A stretch of DNA of 64,000 nt from Acidobacteria bacterium Ga0074141 (lineage in GTDB: Bacteria; Acidobacteriota; Blastocatellia; Pyrinomonadales; Pyrinomonadaceae), in assembly GCA_001464665.1 (NCBI GenBank), contig LNDP01000024.1, positions 310,001-374,000 on the forward strand, written 5' to 3'. The position numbers were made by a program, and so were the translations under genes. The notes beneath the pieces are model-generated. The model was given only the letters and a program-made list of their open reading frames with translations. It had not been told where the DNA came from and searched no databases. Shown one piece after another: positions 16,768 through 24,929 of this stretch; the stretch's first letter is position 1; each line of letters begins with the position of its first letter.

Positions 16768-17325
16768 TTATTTCAGCAAAATGCTTAAACCATTTTCCTT
16801 AGATTCCAAGATCTGAACCGCGTCTATCGATTCCAGAAAAACGACTTCGGCCAATGAAAAGCAACGCGCAAGCGCCAGTTCTTCAGTATCCCCGTAGACA
16901 GCAATGCCGTTCATTCCAACTGCTTCAGCTATCCAACGGCCGTCCGTCTCTTGTTCGATCTGAATTTCGAGTTTCGCCAAAAACTCTCGCGCCCTTTTTC
17001 TTGCTGTTTTCCCATTTCCCGCGTGGGCGGCCCTTCTCTCTAAAGCTCGCAAAACAACTTTCCCTAAAGGCGCGTCGGCGAACTTTTTCCAGTCTTTTCT
17101 TTTGATACTCCGAACCGAGGCTTCCACTTTCTCCGCTATTTCCGGTTCAACCTCTGAGCCTTCTATCTTCAACTTTTCAGTAACTTTTCGTCGATATGAT
17201 CGATTAACCTCGGCTTTGCGTTTTGGAATCGTTTTCCGTGAACCTTTGTCACTCTCGCCGTAAGTGTTGCGACAGTCCTTGGCATAACTTAACGCCTTTT
17301 TTTCTTGAGGAGTTTTCTCCTTCAT
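16768..17325 (-). CDS. HicB-domain fusion protein
   Basis: 185 residues. Residues about 1-115 are basic and helical (KKALSYAKDCRNTYGE, then arginine/lysine-rich segments). Residues about 117-175 are a HicB-like domain (LEIQIEQETDGRWIAEA, then VYGDTEELAL) close to the stand-alone HicB encoded 1.2 kb away. No HicA follows. The ATG overlaps the sufB stop by one base, so it is translationally coupled to sufB. It may be a solitary regulator or an antitoxin remnant. Confidence 0.68.
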   Translation of the reverse strand: MKEKTPQEKKALSYAKDCRNTYGESDKGSRKTIPKRKAEVNRSYRRKVTEKLKIEGSEVEPEIAEKVEASVRSIKRKDWKKFADAPLGKVVLRALERRAAHAGNGKTARKRAREFLAKLEIQIEQETDGRWIAEAVGMNGIAVYGDTEELALARCFSLAEVVFLESIDAVQILESKENGLSILLK

Positions 17326-18764
17326 TACCCAACACTCCCCTCAAGCTTCAATCCCAGCAACTTCGTCGCTTCGACGGCGTATTCCATCGGGAGTTCGCGG
17401 AAGACCTCTTTGCAGAAGCCGTTGATGATGAGCGAGACGGCGTCTTCTTGCGAGATGCCGCGTTGCTGCAGGTAAAAGAGTTGGTCCTCGCTGATCTTTG
17501 ACGTCGTGGCTTCGTGTTCGACCTTGGCGGTGTTGTTCATCACCTCGATGTACGGGAACGTGTTTGCCTCGCTCTTGCCGCCGATCAGCATTGAATCGCA
17601 CTGCGTATAGTTTCGTGCGCCCGTCGCCTTCGGCATTATCTTGACCAGGCCGCGATAGCTGTTGTTCGACTTGCCGGCCGAGATTCCTTTCGAGATGATC
17701 GTCGATTTGGTGTTTTTACCAAGGTGGATCATCTTCGTGCCGGTGTCGGCGATCTGTGCGTTGTTGGTCAGAGCGACCGAATAAAACTCGCCGATCGAGT
17801 TATCCCCCTGCAAAATCACGCTCGGGTATTTCCACGTTATCGCCGAACCGGTCTCGACCTGCGTCCATGAGATCTTCGAATTCACGCCGCGGCACGCGCC
17901 ACGCTTCGTCACAAAATTATAAATGCCTCCCTTGCCGCTCTCGTCGCCGGCGTACCAATTCTGCACGGTCGAATACTTGATCTCCGCGTCGTCGAGAGCA
18001 ACCAGTTCAACGACCGCTGCATGAAGCTGATTCGTGTCAAACTGCGGTGCCGTACAGCCTTCGTTATACGCGACGTAACCGCCTTCTTCCGCGACGATCA
18101 GCGTGCGTTCAAACTGCCCGGCTTCCTGCGTGTTGATGCGGAAATAGGTCGAAAGCTCCATCGGGCAGCGAACGCCTTTTGGGATAAAGACGAACGAGCC
18201 GTCTGAGAAAACCGCCGAGTTCAATGCCGCGTAATAGTTATCGCCGACCGGCACGACCGAGCCAAGATATTTCTGGATAAGCTCCGGATAATCGGCAACC
18301 GCCTCGGTGAATGAGCAAAAGATCACACCCGCCTCGAGCAGTTTTTTCTTGTACGTCGTCGCGACCGAGACCGAATCGAACACGGCATCAACCGCCACAT
18401 TTGCGAGCATTTTCTGCTCAGTGATCGGGATGCCGAGTTTTTCGAACGTGCGCAGCAACTCCGGATCGACCTCGTCGAGGCTCGCTTTGGACGGCTTCTG
18501 TTTCGGTGCCGAATAGTACGATATGTTCTGAAAATCGATATCCGGATACTTGAAATTCGCCCAATTGTCCGGCTGCTCCATCTTGAGCCATTGGCGATAC
18601 GCCTTCAGGCGAAACTCGAGCATCCATTCCGGCTCGTTCTTTTTCGACGAGATCAATCGCACAGTGTCTTCAGACAAACCCTTAGCGATCGTCTCCGTCT
18701 CGATGTCGGTCACAAATCCGTATTTGTATTCCCGGTTAGTTAATAATTCTGCTGCAGTCGACAT
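17325..18764 (-). CDS. sufB: Fe-S cluster scaffold SufB
   Basis: 479 residues, normal for SufB. It contains [30 protein letters not shown], the [23 protein letters not shown] block and a C-terminal [11 protein letters not shown]. SufB is the site of cluster build-up in SufBCD. As the first suf structural gene on this strand, downstream of the Rrf2 regulator, it heads the dispersed cluster. Confidence 0.97.
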   Translation of the reverse strand: MSTAAELLTNREYKYGFVTDIETETIAKGLSEDTVRLISSKKNEPEWMLEFRLKAYRQWLKMEQPDNWANFKYPDIDFQNISYYSAPKQKPSKASLDEVDPELLRTFEKLGIPITEQKMLANVAVDAVFDSVSVATTYKKKLLEAGVIFCSFTEAVADYPELIQKYLGSVVPVGDNYYAALNSAVFSDGSFVFIPKGVRCPMELSTYFRINTQEAGQFERTLIVAEEGGYVAYNEGCTAPQFDTNQLHAAVVELVALDDAEIKYSTVQNWYAGDESGKGGIYNFVTKRGACRGVNSKISWTQVETGSAITWKYPSVILQGDNSIGEFYSVALTNNAQIADTGTKMIHLGKNTKSTIISKGISAGKSNNSYRGLVKIMPKATGARNYTQCDSMLIGGKSEANTFPYIEVMNNTAKVEHEATTSKISEDQLFYLQQRGISQEDAVSLIINGFCKEVFRELPMEYAVEATKLLGLKLEGSVG

Positions 18765-18782
18765 AGTGTAAACTCTTTTGTT

Positions 18783-18900
18783 GCCACGAATTACACAATT
18801 TTCACGAATTCAGATCCCTCTGCATCAGCTCCTATGCCGATCGGTGATCAGGACCTTTAGCCACCAACAATAATTCGTGCAATTCGTGTAAATTCGTGGC
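18783..18900. repeat. Inverted repeat of the GCCACGAATT type
   Basis: GCCACGAATT...TTCACGAATT at 18783-18810 is matched in inverted orientation by AATTCGTGC...AAATTCGTGGC at 18872-18900, with about 60 unmatched bases between. It fills most of the gap between the sufB start and the upstream gene, so any transcript running into sufB would carry it as a long hairpin. Similar CACGAATT repeats are common intergenic dispersed repeats in many bacteria. Confidence 0.7.
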
Positions 18901-18926
18901 TAACTTCTCTTCGTTCAAACTCTTCT

Positions 18927-19421
18927 CTACGAGATCAGGCGGCCGACCTCGATCGCGAACCAGCGTTCGCCCTGCTTTTCCCATTTCACGTAAAACGCAT
19001 TGTTCGGCTTGCCGGTATCGGGATCGACTAGCTGAAATTTGTTACCCGCGACCAAAACCCATTTCTCCGTTCGTTTGGCAAAGCCGTCGTAAAAATTCGG
19101 ACTGTCTTCCGACGGTTTGAAAATACTCTGATAATGTTCGCCTTTTTTGATAAAGTCGGCGGCCAGTTGCGAATACGTCAGAGTCGAATCTAGCATCGGC
19201 TTGTCGGCGTTGCCCTCGTCGCCTTGATCGATCGTGTTCATTATGGTCAAGCCCTTATCGGGCGAAATGTAACTGAGAAAAACGGTCGTATTTCCCGTTT
19301 CGATCGAGCTGATGAACTTCTTCATCGCCGCCTCTAGAGCATCGTTGTCTGTCGGCGCATGGGCAAAACTGCAGACCGCGAGTGTTAAGACCACAATGAT
19401 AGTTACAAAATGCTTTCTCAT
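18927..19421 (-). CDS. Secreted hypothetical protein, NTF2-like
   Basis: 164 residues with a signal peptide (cut near SFAHA, residue 22). The pattern is a helix of LEAAMKKFISSIETGN type, a strand FLSYISPD, and a C-terminal FYVKWEKQGERWFAIEV sheet, as in secreted SnoaL/NTF2-like proteins. No catalytic residues can be assigned. It lies between the Rrf2 regulator and sufB on the same strand. Confidence 0.6.
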   Translation of the reverse strand: MRKHFVTIIVVLTLAVCSFAHAPTDNDALEAAMKKFISSIETGNTTVFLSYISPDKGLTIMNTIDQGDEGNADKPMLDSTLTYSQLAADFIKKGEHYQSIFKPSEDSPNFYDGFAKRTEKWVLVAGNKFQLVDPDTGKPNNAFYVKWEKQGERWFAIEVGRLIS

Positions 19422-19463
19422 CTTTCTGCCCTCACCTAATCAAGAAAATATTTAATAAACCCC

Positions 19464-19943
19464 TCAAACCCGCTGCGGCTCTATCGTTCGGTTGATGCCT
19501 TGGATGCTGTGAAACATTGCATCGACCGTCTTTTCATTTCCGACCATCTGGGCGAGCGTTATGCGCGACAATGCGTTTTCGACGATCTCGTGCAGCCCGA
19601 CGATGACCGGCCGGATGCCGCAGTCGCCGGTGTGCACACATTTATCCATCACTCCGGTGTAGCTATCGCAGTGCGAGCTCAAGACGTCCTCGTCCAAAAC
19701 CTTGATGATCTCGTTGAGGTAAATGTCATCGGCCGGGCGGGCGAGGAAATAGCCGCCCTTGGTTCCGCGGGTCGAATTCACGAACCCGGCCTTGTTCAAA
19801 AGCCACATCAGCTTGCCGGCATTTGCCGCCGAGATTCCCTCGCGTTCCGCGATTTGCGGCAGCGTTAGCGATTCGCCGGATGGCAAATTTGCGAGCTGAA
19901 CGAGGCAACGCAACCCGTATTCTTCCTGTGCCGAAATTTTCAT
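19464..19943 (-). CDS. Rrf2/IscR-like Fe-S responsive transcription regulator
   Basis: 159 residues. N-terminal winged helix (AQEEYGLRCLVQLA; SAANAGKLMWLLNKAG recognition region; STRGTKGGYFLARP wing) and three cysteines, C92, C102 and C108, in the loop where IscR binds its 2Fe-2S cluster. The first spacing (nine residues between) is longer than in E. coli IscR. It probably senses cluster supply and controls the suf genes downstream; that regulatory link is inference from position. Confidence 0.88.
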   Translation of the reverse strand: MKISAQEEYGLRCLVQLANLPSGESLTLPQIAEREGISAANAGKLMWLLNKAGFVNSTRGTKGGYFLARPADDIYLNEIIKVLDEDVLSSHCDSYTGVMDKCVHTGDCGIRPVIVGLHEIVENALSRITLAQMVGNEKTVDAMFHSIQGINRTIEPQRV

Positions 19944-19965
19944 AAGCCAAACACCTAAAAGCTCT

Positions 19966-20014
19966 TGTTACTGAACAATAACCAAATTGTCTCAATTCAT
20001 TACTTTTTAGTCAA
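19966..20014 (-). promoter_or_regulatory. Promoter and candidate operator of the Rrf2 regulator
   Basis: On the minus strand, TTGACT (20009-20014) and GACAAT (19986-19991) are separated by 17 bases, a fair sigma-70 promoter. Just downstream, near the expected start site, is the dyad TTGTT-N4-AACAA (19966-19979), a plausible site for autoregulation by the Rrf2 protein. Confidence 0.5.
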
Positions 20015-20323
20015 GATTGAGCTGACGCCTACTTCTTTCGCTCGAGGGGTCGCTAAGAATTAACGAAAAGGTAAAACCCAGTTAACTCGCTAGACATCCG
20101 CGGCACTTAGTCTTGAACTTACCGAAGCGATCAGCAAACTCCTTTTTGTGAACTGCAACGGGTCAAAACAATTCGCGGTCGCAGGATACACTGCAGACCG
20201 ATCAAAATTCTGCAAGCTTTGCAGGAAAGGCCTCACAGCCCCAACGATTTCATTCACCAGATCAGAACGCCCGGCATACACATCCGGGCGTTCCCATTTG
20301 TGCGCTATCAACGGAGATGATGT
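20015..20323. other. Intergenic region upstream of the PHP gene
   Basis: Roughly 310 bases between the divergent Rrf2 and PHP genes. It must hold the PHP promoter, but I see no convincing -35/-10 pair. A 73-codon minus-strand frame within it has no ribosome site or recognisable product and is not called. Confidence 0.4.
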
Positions 20324-21571
20324 ATGAGATCCTCAAACTCAAACGTCCATATTATTGAATCTGGCGCTAAGCCAAGTATGCTCGGCCAAACAGGCATCTC
20401 AATGCATTGCCACAGCATGCATTCAAAAGAGATCCTCGATTTTGTTCCCTATTATGCCGAACGAATTCCTATCCTTTCTTCGGTCTGGAAACGAAAAATG
20501 AGACGGTTCGAAGAATCCGGAGGCCGTCTCCCGAATTTCAACATCGGCTATTGGACGCCGCCGCTGAGCGGTCAACAGGTCTATGACAGCGAAGCATCGT
20601 CGATCGAGCGGCTTGGCCTGATGCCTATCGTATCCGTTACCGATCATGACAGCATCGAGGCAGCCGTAGAGATAGGCGAACGCGAGCCCAACCGATTTGC
20701 ACCGATATCAATGGAGTGGACCGTGCCATTCGGCGAGGCATTCTTTCACCTCGGCGTACACAATATGCCGGAGGATCGAGCGGCCGAGATCACGAAACTT
20801 CTGCTCGATTACACCTTCGACACGGATGGGCCCGACGACGAAAGGCTATCCGAGCTTTTTTCGATGATGCACGACATCCCCGAAATGCTTATAGTTCTCA
20901 ACCATCCGATCTGGGACATCGAGATGATCGGCCAGCGAAAGCACGAAGCCGCTCTTCACGATTTTTTGCAAAAGCACGGATGCTGGATACACGCACTAGA
21001 GATCAACGGATTTCGATCGATGGCAGAAAATAAAGCCGTGACCGATCTCGCCGATGCATGCGGTCTTCCGCTTGTCTCAGGCGGCGACCGCCATTGCTGT
21101 CAGGCGAATACAATGATAAATGTGACGAACGCGACGTCATTCAGCGAGTTTGTAAGCGAGGTCCGCATCGATAAAAAGAGCGAGGTCGTCGTGCTGCCGG
21201 ATTATCACAAACCGCTGCCTTCGCGGCAGCTTCGGTCAATGTCGCAGATACTCGGAGTTTTTCCTGAATTTCCGGACGGTCGCCGTTCTTGGTCAGACCG
21301 TATTTACTTTGATGCCGAAGACGGCCTCGGTCCGCGTCCGATGACCGAACATTGGAACGGCCATCTGCCCGGCTGGACCCGGGTTGCGATGTGGACGCTT
21401 AAGGCACTGAGCCACGAAATGCTTGTGCCGATACTCGGCTTCACTATCGGCGATAATGACATTGGCAGAAACGACGCGAACGTCAAGACGCCGCCGATCT
21501 CGTTTGACGATATAGTCTTCGCCGATCGGCAGAGCTTTGGTAAGCAAAAGGCGTTCGCAGCCGGGCAATGA
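20324..21571 (+). CDS. PHP-domain metal-dependent phosphoesterase-like protein
   Basis: 415 residues. PHP metal-ligand motifs appear in order: MHCHSMHS near residue 28, VTDHDS near residue 107, MEWTV, VLNHP near residue 192, and GGDRH near residue 251. These are typical of histidinol-phosphatase-like and TrpH-like hydrolases. The C-terminal 150 residues are not part of the PHP core and I do not recognise them. No signal peptide. Substrate unknown; it stands alone. Confidence 0.78.
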   Translation: MRSSNSNVHIIESGAKPSMLGQTGISMHCHSMHSKEILDFVPYYAERIPILSSVWKRKMRRFEESGGRLPNFNIGYWTPPLSGQQVYDSEASSIERLGLMPIVSVTDHDSIEAAVEIGEREPNRFAPISMEWTVPFGEAFFHLGVHNMPEDRAAEITKLLLDYTFDTDGPDDERLSELFSMMHDIPEMLIVLNHPIWDIEMIGQRKHEAALHDFLQKHGCWIHALEINGFRSMAENKAVTDLADACGLPLVSGGDRHCCQANTMINVTNATSFSEFVSEVRIDKKSEVVVLPDYHKPLPSRQLRSMSQILGVFPEFPDGRRSWSDRIYFDAEDGLGPRPMTEHWNGHLPGWTRVAMWTLKALSHEMLVPILGFTIGDNDIGRNDANVKTPPISFDDIVFADRQSFGKQKAFAAGQ

Positions 21572-21705
21572 TCGCTTGGATGAGAATCAGTAGTTTGGCT
21601 TACAAAGGGCTGTAGAGGAACTTGACGCTGATCGCGGCCGAATCGATTCTTGCCTCGCATCTTGGCTTCCTTTCTACTCGTTCAGCGCGTCAGAAATAGA
21701 GCAGA

Positions 21706-23640
21706 TCAGGCCCGCAGAACCCTCAAGATCTCTGCCACGCTCCAGGCTTGTGCCGGGCAGCCCCGCGGGGCGTGGGGCGATTCGGCGTCAAAGATCTCGG
21801 AGACCTGCCCGAGCCCGGCTTCGTAGAGGTGGGCTTCAAAGCCCGCAAGCATCGAGGCGATCTCGGTTTCCTCGTCCGCGTATGCTTTCCGAAAAGCATC
21901 AATGAACGGCCCGATCAGCCAACCCCAAACCGTGCCCTGATGGTAGGCCGAATCGCGGGCAAAGGGCGAGCCCAAGTAATGCGGAACGTAAGCCGGATCA
22001 TTTGGCGAAAGCGACCGCAGCCCGACGGGCGTCAGCAACTCCCGGCGGACCTTATCGGCGACCGGCTTCCAACGCCGCCGTTCGAGGACCGGATGTGCGA
22101 GCGAGACGGCAAATATCTGATTCGGCCGTACTGACGCATCGCGGGTGCCGTTTGCGATGACGTCAAAGAGACACTGCTCGTCCTCATTCCAGAAGAGCCC
22201 GTTGAAACTCAGCTTGGCAAGGTCGGCCATTGCGACGAACCGCTGCTTGTCCTCGTCGTGGCCAAAGCGTTCGGCCAGGTCGGCCATTATTCGTAGAGCG
22301 TTGTACCAAAGAGCCTGGATCTCGACCGGTTTGCCCGTCCGCGGCGTTATGACAAGGTCGCCGATCTTTGCGTCCATCCAGGTAAGCTGGTGCCCGGTTT
22401 CGCCGGCGTAGAGCAGGCCATCGGTATCGAGATGGATCCCGTAGCGAGTGCCGCGAAGGTGCCAGGCGATGATATCGGCGAGCTTTGCGTAAAGCTCTTC
22501 CTCGATCAGGTCGTAGTCGCCCGTTTCCTCCGCATATGCCCGGACGGCCTCAAAATACCAAAGTGTCGCATCGACCGTGTTGTAGTCGGCGGTATCGCCC
22601 GCATCGGGGAAGCGGTTGGGAAGCATTCCCTCGGAAATGTGGTTGGCAAATTCGAGAATGATGCTCTTTGCTACCTCGGGCCGGCCGGTGGCAAGGGTCA
22701 AGCCCGGCAGGGCGATCATCGTATCGCGGCCCCAATCTGAGAACCACGGGTAACCGGCAATGATCGTGTGCCCCGAACCGCGTGCGACGATGAACTGGTC
22801 CGCCGCCAGGACGAGCTGCATTTCAACGTCGCTCTCGACTCCTGCCTTCGCGATCAGATCGGCCCGCCGCTTCTTTTCGCTTGCCTCAAGCTCCGCTGCG
22901 GCTGAATGCTCGATAACATCGGTCGAAGCAATTGCAACCGCCGGTTTTGCCAGGTCGAACGTTAGTGCAAATGGCTGAAAGAGATCTTCGCGGTGATCGA
23001 AACCGCGTTCTTCCTCGACGGCAAGCTCGAAGTCGCGATACCAATGTCCGGTTTTCTCGATCCGAGCGGCGTTGTGGCCGATGTTAAGTTCGGGTAGATC
23101 TGCGTAAGGCCGGAGGCTGAGGCTGCCTTCGTTTTCGGTGAACCGGCCGTCGAAATTTTTGTCGGCACGCTGCAGGTGATGGTAATCAACGAAGGAAACC
23201 AGCGGACGGAGTTCAAGCCCAACGCCTTCGGCCAAGCCGCTTTTCATCTCCCAAACACAGACGACCGCGTTCCGGCCGTGCGGCATAAAGAGGCGTTTTT
23301 CGAGCACGACGCCGCCTGCTTCATACGTCCAGATCGGAAACGGATCAAGCCGAAAAGATGATAAAAACCGAAAGCCCTCGGGATGCGTCTTTCCGGGATA
23401 GCGATTTGCGGAAAGCTCGAAACGCTCCTCGCCGACCACCAGCGTTTCCTCGTATTTCGAGAGCATCGCGATACGCCCAAGCGGCGGCCGCGTCGCGGCA
23501 GTTAGAAGCGCGTGGTAACGCCGGGTTCGGATGCCGGCGACCGTTCCCGAGGCAAAGCCGCCGATGCCGTTCGTCTCAAGCCATTCGCGTGAGGCGGCTG
23601 CGGCCGGGTCGCTGCAGATGTTTCTATCGAGTTCTATCAT
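21706..23640 (-). CDS. Amylo-alpha-1,6-glucosidase, GH133 type
   Basis: 644 residues from the ATG (MIELDRN); a GTG at 23673 overlapping the upstream stop is an alternative that adds 11 residues. The N-terminal domain has EWLETNGIGGFASGTV. The catalytic (alpha/alpha)6 domain has PWFSDWGRDTMIALPG, FPDAGDTADYNTVDATLW and HQGTVWGWLIGPF. It hydrolyses alpha-1,6 branches of glycogen-like glucan. It follows a GT4 glycosyltransferase, suggesting a glucan-related unit. Confidence 0.92.
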   Translation of the reverse strand: MIELDRNICSDPAAAASREWLETNGIGGFASGTVAGIRTRRYHALLTAATRPPLGRIAMLSKYEETLVVGEERFELSANRYPGKTHPEGFRFLSSFRLDPFPIWTYEAGGVVLEKRLFMPHGRNAVVCVWEMKSGLAEGVGLELRPLVSFVDYHHLQRADKNFDGRFTENEGSLSLRPYADLPELNIGHNAARIEKTGHWYRDFELAVEEERGFDHREDLFQPFALTFDLAKPAVAIASTDVIEHSAAAELEASEKKRRADLIAKAGVESDVEMQLVLAADQFIVARGSGHTIIAGYPWFSDWGRDTMIALPGLTLATGRPEVAKSIILEFANHISEGMLPNRFPDAGDTADYNTVDATLWYFEAVRAYAEETGDYDLIEEELYAKLADIIAWHLRGTRYGIHLDTDGLLYAGETGHQLTWMDAKIGDLVITPRTGKPVEIQALWYNALRIMADLAERFGHDEDKQRFVAMADLAKLSFNGLFWNEDEQCLFDVIANGTRDASVRPNQIFAVSLAHPVLERRRWKPVADKVRRELLTPVGLRSLSPNDPAYVPHYLGSPFARDSAYHQGTVWGWLIGPFIDAFRKAYADEETEIASMLAGFEAHLYEAGLGQVSEIFDAESPHAPRGCPAQAWSVAEILRVLRA

Positions 23641-23669
23641 CGAAAGTCCAGCCACAAGCCGTCCAAACC

Positions 23670-24776
23670 TCACGCCTTCTCGGCGAGGATCTCGCGGTAA
23701 AGTGCCTCGGTCGCATCGAGCATTTTCGCGAGCGAGTATTTCTCATCGGCCCGCATCTTTCCGGCGGCGGCGGCCTCCATTCGGTCTAGGTCACCGGTCA
23801 GGAATCGGACGATCGCCCGCGAGAGCTTGAGCGGGTCGCGAACCGGCACGAGCTGGTCCGTCTCGCCGAGAAGCTGCTTTGCTCCTTCGGTCTCGGTCGC
23901 GACGACCGCAATGCCAAATGCCATCGCCTCGAGGATCGCAAGGCCGAAACTCTCGCTGTGCGAAGGCGAGATGAAAAGATCGATCGCTGCAAAGAACTCG
24001 GACGTGTCCTCAAGCCAATCGAGCCAGAGAAATCGCTCCTCCATGCCCATTACCGACGCCAGCCGCTTAAGCTCGCGACGAAAGCGGCCGTCAAACGAAT
24101 GGTCTTGCCCGACGATCACAAAATAAGCGTTGGGCACATCTTTCAGCACCTCATGAGCGGCGAGAACAAGGTCACGCTGGCCCTTTTGCTCTTTCAATTC
24201 ACCGAGTGCTCCAACCAACTGGGCACCCGCCGGAATGCTGTGAAACTCACGAAACTCCGTTCTCTTCTTCGGGCTTGAGTCTGCCTTGTAACGCTCGAGG
24301 TCGATGCCGTTTGGGATGACGCGAACCCGTTCTTTTGCGAAAAGCCGCCTTAGTTCGACACCGACCGCGTCCGAAACGCCGACGAAGCGAGAGCAGTTGC
24401 GAAGCGCGAACTTGTTGAACGGCTTGAGTGGAAACATCACATGGCGCGTCACCAAATATTGCGACTTTTTCGCCGCCATGCAGGCAATGCTCGCCGGAAT
24501 ATAATCGCGGGCGACGTGGGCATGGATCAGTTCGATATCATTGTCGCGGACGAACTCGGCTATCCGCATCGCGCTCAGCACGCCAAACGAATTGCGGATC
24601 GAGACCTCAAAAATGCGGCCCTCGGGCAGAAACTCAAGCCGCTTTCGCCAGGAACAGGTCGGGCGAACGGCCGCGAAGATCTCGTGGCCACGCTCGTGCA
24701 GGCCACGGCTGAGGTCGATAACGTGACGCTCGCCGCCGCCATAGGTTCTCGCGGATGATATCTGAAGAATACGCAT
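23670..24776 (-). CDS. Glycosyltransferase family 4
   Basis: 368 residues, GT-B fold. The N-terminal domain has SSARTYGGGERHVIDLS; the C-terminal nucleotide-sugar site has VIPNGIDLERY and SHSESFGLAILEAMAFG with the E-x7-E motif. It transfers a sugar from an NDP donor in the cytoplasm. It overlaps the debranching enzyme gene by four bases if that uses GTG, so they are probably coexpressed. The product polysaccharide is unknown. Confidence 0.9.
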   Translation of the reverse strand: MRILQISSARTYGGGERHVIDLSRGLHERGHEIFAAVRPTCSWRKRLEFLPEGRIFEVSIRNSFGVLSAMRIAEFVRDNDIELIHAHVARDYIPASIACMAAKKSQYLVTRHVMFPLKPFNKFALRNCSRFVGVSDAVGVELRRLFAKERVRVIPNGIDLERYKADSSPKKRTEFREFHSIPAGAQLVGALGELKEQKGQRDLVLAAHEVLKDVPNAYFVIVGQDHSFDGRFRRELKRLASVMGMEERFLWLDWLEDTSEFFAAIDLFISPSHSESFGLAILEAMAFGIAVVATETEGAKQLLGETDQLVPVRDPLKLSRAIVRFLTGDLDRMEAAAAGKMRADEKYSLAKMLDATEALYREILAEKA

Positions 24777-24861
24777 TGAAAGGCTCCTACTATTCTAGTT
24801 TCGAGCCCAAGCGATAGCAAAAGCAATCATCGGCCGTCTCCGATTCGGGCCGTAAAATGAC

Positions 24862-24891
24862 AAAAAAGCCCTCCGAGCGAACTCGGAGGGC
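24862..24891 (-). terminator. Intrinsic terminator of the TonB-dependent receptor gene
   Basis: GCCCTCCGAG-N4-CTCGGAGGGC, a perfect 10-bp stem, followed on the minus strand by six U residues. It lies 39 bases beyond the receptor stop codon. Confidence 0.92.
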
Positions 24892-24929
24892 GTCATTAAC
24901 TTACCTGTTCGATCGGATGATCGAACTTG

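Noticed and set aside
20090-20311. Minus-strand frame of 73 codons in the Rrf2/PHP gap
   Set aside because: No ribosome site, no family, and it occupies the expected PHP promoter region.
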